Assembly: GCA_029261695.1 (NCBI GenBank)
Contig: JAJDAV010000074.1
Coordinates: forward strand, 1 to 42,841
DNA from: Nitrospinaceae bacterium
Lineage (GTDB): Bacteria > Nitrospinota > Nitrospinia > Nitrospinales > VA-1
Direction: 5' to 3'
DNA: 42,841 bases
In this document: piece by piece, positions 40,457 to 42,841 of the stretch
Layout of the letters: each line of letters begins with the position of its first letter
How positions within the stretch are numbered: the first letter of the stretch is position 1
The notes under the pieces: generated by a model
Databases searched by the model: none
Seen by the model: the letters and a program-made list of their open reading frames with translations, nothing else
Told to the model about the DNA's origin: nothing
Translations under genes and position numbers: made by a program

Positions 40457-41440
40457 TCAGCGCCGGTTTTCCTGAAACCAATCGACAGATTGGCTCAATG
40501 CATTTTCGACCGGATTTTGTGGCAGCCCCAATTCCCGAATGGCTTTGGAAGAATCAAAATACATAAAATATTTTGCCATTTTCACTCCAGCCAGAGGAAC
40601 GGCAGGAGGCCTTTGAGTTATTAAATTAGATGCGACCTCACAGGCAAGGCCAGCCGCATAAGCCACCCAATAGGGCATCTTGATAGTAGGAGCTTTGATT
40701 CCAGTTATCTTTTCCAATGCCAGAAGAATTTCTTTTAAAGACATATTTTTATTTCCCAGAATATATCGTTCGCCTAACTTGCCCTTTTGTTCAGCGAGAA
40801 TGTGGCCACGTGCGCAATCAGTTACATCAATTAAATTCAACCCTGTATCCAGGTAGGCAGGCATTTTCCCATTTAAAAAATCCAAAACAATTTTTCCTGT
40901 AGGCGTGGGTTTGATATCTCGAGGTCCAATAGGGGTGCTGGGGTTAACAATGACCACAGGAAGGCCTCTATTATGCATTTCCAATGCAATATTTTCAGCC
41001 TGAAACTTTGATAATTTATAGTCGTTACTAAGAGTCGCAGGGTCCATTAGCTGCTCTTCGTCAGAAGGCTTACGACCGTTAGCAAGGCCAATGCAGCCAA
41101 CAGTGCTGGTGTAAACAACGCGTTCAAGTCCAAGCTCAAGAGCGGTTTCTAGAATGTTACGGGTTCCCTGAACATTGATATCATAAATGAGTTTTTTATC
41201 CCGATCCCATAAACTGTAATAAGCTGCCACATGGAAGAGGGCAGAGCAACCCGTCATAGCAGATTTCAAAGAATCCCTATCGCGTAAATCACCATTAACA
41301 ACTTCGGCATCCAGACCCTCAATATTGCTGAGGTCAGTGTTTTTTCGAGCCAGCAGCTTTATCTTTCGTCCGTCGCGAAGCAGTTCACGTGCTACGGCAG
41401 AGCCTAGAAAACCCGTTGCGCCTGTAACTAATGTGGTCAT
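40457..41440 (-). CDS. hpnA: Hopanoid-associated sugar epimerase HpnA-like
   Basis: This 327-residue extended SDR has TGATGFLG (6-13), the family-typical LFHVAAYYSLWDRD with an IYDINVQGTRNIL follow-up, VVYTSTVGCIG, and the catalytic Y141-x3-K145 (DYKLSKFQAE). NPSTPIGPRDIKPTPTGKIV is also diagnostic of HpnA. In hopanoid clusters it is linked to side-chain modification; its exact reaction is uncertain in the literature I recall. It lies between the SurA-like gene and the CruF-like gene on the same strand. No squalene-hopene cyclase is visible in the window, so the hopanoid link here rests on HpnA alone. Confidence 0.85.
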   Translation of the reverse strand: MTTLVTGATGFLGSAVARELLRDGRKIKLLARKNTDLSNIEGLDAEVVNGDLRDRDSLKSAMTGCSALFHVAAYYSLWDRDKKLIYDINVQGTRNILETALELGLERVVYTSTVGCIGLANGRKPSDEEQLMDPATLSNDYKLSKFQAENIALEMHNRGLPVVIVNPSTPIGPRDIKPTPTGKIVLDFLNGKMPAYLDTGLNLIDVTDCARGHILAEQKGKLGERYILGNKNMSLKEILLALEKITGIKAPTIKMPYWVAYAAGLACEVASNLITQRPPAVPLAGVKMAKYFMYFDSSKAIRELGLPQNPVENALSQSVDWFQENRR

Positions 41441-41493
41441 GTTTGTTTAATGGTAGGAAACTGAAGAAATATGACCCTATTGGCCTTGCCCCG

Positions 41494-42522
41494 TTAGATG
41501 AAAATTTCTACTTTGGCTTGTTTTTCAAGGTCGATTAAATATTTTTTAAACAGATTTTGTGATTCTCGTTTCATTAGAATATTTAGAATATCGCTTTGAG
41601 CCTCTTCAAAGGGAATGAGTGTGCTGGGGATAATTTCATCAAGCTTTATAATGTGGTATCCGAAGGCGCTTGTAATGATATTACTGGTTTTCCCTTCATT
41701 TAACTTAACCATAACATCTGCTATTTCCGGAACCGTACTTCCAGGGTGCAGATCGCCCAGCAACCCACCCGTTTCTTTTGAGGCCTCATCTTCAGAGTAA
41801 TCTTTTGCGAGCTGATCAAAGAGGCCTCCAGCCTTAACCTTTTTTAAAACTTCTTCGGCCTTGGTTTTAGCTTCTTCATTTATCATCTTAGCCATTCGCA
41901 GGGCTTTCTTATGGCTGGAAGCGTCTTCCAGTTTTTCGGGCGATTTTATGGTTGAAATTAAAATATGCCGAGTCCGGTACAAGGCGGGCTTGGAAAACTT
42001 TTTCTTATTCTTATTGTAGAAGTCCTTCACAGATTCATCTTTCAGTATTACTTTCGGTGCAATTTCCAGGCGAATCAATTCGTCCTCTAACAGAGTGGTC
42101 TCGATTTTATTTTTAAGAGCTTCGATATTCATGCGTTGAAAAGCCAGGGCAGTGACAAATGCCGTATGGCTAGGAAACTTGTCTTCTATGTTTTGAATCT
42201 CCAGATCAATTTTTTCAGGTGCTATTTTAATATTAAGCGACCGCGCCTTTTGTGAGATCAACTCCTTCATAATTTCGGCTTTGAGCAATTCGCGGGCGAC
42301 CAATGACTCTTCTGATGGAGTTATCTTTTTCCCCTGATGCTGAGCGCGCATTCTAAATGCGATTAGCTCCGTCTCAAGAATTTCTGAGTTTAAGGAAACC
42401 CCATTCACCTTGGCTACGATGGCGGGTACAGGTTTTCCATTTAGCTTGAATATTTCAGATTCTGCCCAAGCAAGATGGGGGAGAAATAGGAGTAAAAGGA
42501 AAGGTAGTAATTTGGAGTTCAT
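41494..42522 (-). CDS. Secreted SurA-like chaperone with PpiC isomerase domain
   Basis: The 342-residue protein begins with a signal peptide (MNSKLLPFLLLLFLPHLAWAE, cleavage probably after A20), so it is periplasmic. Residues about 30-165 form a helical SurA N-type chaperone region (VAKVNGVSLNSEILETELIAF). Residues about 175-310 are a parvulin domain with RTRHILIST, GGLLGDLHPGS and SAFGYHIIKLDE. The end carries a short helix with FEEAQSDILNILMKRE. It probably helps outer-membrane proteins fold. The porin gene upstream on the same strand fits but has its own terminator. It precedes hpnA by 53 bases. A peptidyl-prolyl isomerase of the PrsA/PpiD type is the alternative. Confidence 0.85.
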   Translation of the reverse strand: MNSKLLPFLLLLFLPHLAWAESEIFKLNGKPVPAIVAKVNGVSLNSEILETELIAFRMRAQHQGKKITPSEESLVARELLKAEIMKELISQKARSLNIKIAPEKIDLEIQNIEDKFPSHTAFVTALAFQRMNIEALKNKIETTLLEDELIRLEIAPKVILKDESVKDFYNKNKKKFSKPALYRTRHILISTIKSPEKLEDASSHKKALRMAKMINEEAKTKAEEVLKKVKAGGLFDQLAKDYSEDEASKETGGLLGDLHPGSTVPEIADVMVKLNEGKTSNIITSAFGYHIIKLDEIIPSTLIPFEEAQSDILNILMKRESQNLFKKYLIDLEKQAKVEIFI

Positions 42523-42700
42523 AGTTCGGATTCTTTATTTTTATGTTTTGTCATTGTGAGGTACAGGTAATGACGAGGTGAACCAGATATAGGGTCTTTT
42601 CTTTAAGATGTGCTGAGTTTATGTTGCAGCAAGTTTGTTAGTTGATTGCGCTGACGAAAAATAATGTTACCACGTCTAGGGTTGGGGTGCACGAATTAGG

Positions 42701-42736
42701 CAAAAAAAAACCCCCCGGCCCAGAAGGCCGGAGGGT
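42701..42736 (-). terminator. Intrinsic terminator of the porin gene
   Basis: A ten-base stem (CCCCCCGGCC with GGCCGGAGGG, one mismatch) encloses a five-base loop. Read on the minus strand it is followed by nine T. On the plus strand five T follow, so weak action in both directions is possible. It lies 17 bases past the porin stop. Confidence 0.9.
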
Positions 42737-42752
42737 TTTTGGAAAAACAAAC

Positions 42753-42841
42753 TTAGAACTTCACATCAAACTGAACGTAAGCCCAGTCAGCTGAGTCAGA
42801 ACCTACAACTGCATCAGCGTTGTTTGCTACGCCAGCGAGTG
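42753..42841 (-). CDS. Outer-membrane porin, C-terminal end (5' part outside window)
   Basis: The visible 28 codons end DWAYVQFDVKF and a stop. An alternating hydrophobic and polar strand with a terminal phenylalanine is the signature that BAM recognises in outer-membrane beta-barrels. The preceding residues (LAGVANNADAVVGSDSA) look like a surface loop. The porin family cannot be named from this piece. It is followed by a strong terminator, suggesting a highly expressed single gene. Confidence 0.75.
   Translation of the reverse strand, partial: LAGVANNADAVVGSDSADWAYVQFDVKF

Noticed and set aside
1-42841. CRISPR arrays, rRNA, tRNA and complete insertion sequences
   Set aside because: No regularly spaced repeats, no rRNA signatures, no cloverleaf and no terminal inverted repeats around a transposase were recognised by reading. 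A covariance-model search would be decisive.

Overview
The window looks like chromosomal DNA of a Gram-negative, moderately AT-rich bacterium. An outer-membrane porin ends at the right edge. Next to it lie a secreted SurA-like folding factor and a hopanoid-type HpnA gene. Menaquinone is made by the futalosine route (MqnC). Together with the NHL and TPR proteins, B12-type radical SAM enzymes and a large lipid-linked glycan locus, this would fit a marine Nitrospinota-like organism. That placement is inference from gene content; no rRNA or marker phylogeny is visible.

Left part (1-7.6 kb). A tyrosine-recombinase remnant lies at the edge. It is followed by a minus-strand housekeeping run in the order pdxA, rsmA, cobA-hemD, a PpiC-type isomerase, a VOC protein and mqnC. 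Several of these genes overlap through ATGA. pckA lies upstream and is separated from pdxA by a strong intrinsic terminator.

7.6-21.6 kb. A spermidine-synthase-like gene on the plus strand faces an unusual minus-strand unit. In transcription order this unit holds a B12-binding radical SAM enzyme, a radical SAM/SPASM enzyme, a GT2-TPR protein, two family-24-like methyltransferases and a 1163-residue protein with an NHL propeller at each end. Directly upstream is a 1127-residue protein that joins a GT-C-like membrane domain, TPR repeats and a GT2 domain.

21.9-36 kb. prfB has the classical +1 programmed frameshift and overlaps a metallo-beta-lactamase-fold gene. After it comes a surface-glycan locus with genes on both strands: polyprenyl-phosphate GT2 synthases, GT-C membrane transferases, GT4 enzymes, a flippase-like membrane protein, an SDR epimerase, a methyltransferase and a DUF2304 protein. 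One GT4 gene is frameshifted in a nine-base homopolymer.

36-42.8 kb. Four tandem genes each encode a single stand-alone cyclic-nucleotide-binding domain with the same core octapeptide. A LOG-family nucleotide hydrolase gene lies upstream of them on the same strand. Divergent from it are two tandem 65-residue membrane proteins that are paralogous to each other. The window then has a CruF-like carotenoid gene, hpnA, the SurA-like gene and the porin end with its terminator. The cyclic-nucleotide/LOG/small-membrane-protein neighbourhood and the radical SAM/NHL unit are the best candidates for undescribed systems. I see no rRNA, tRNA, CRISPR array or insertion sequence.
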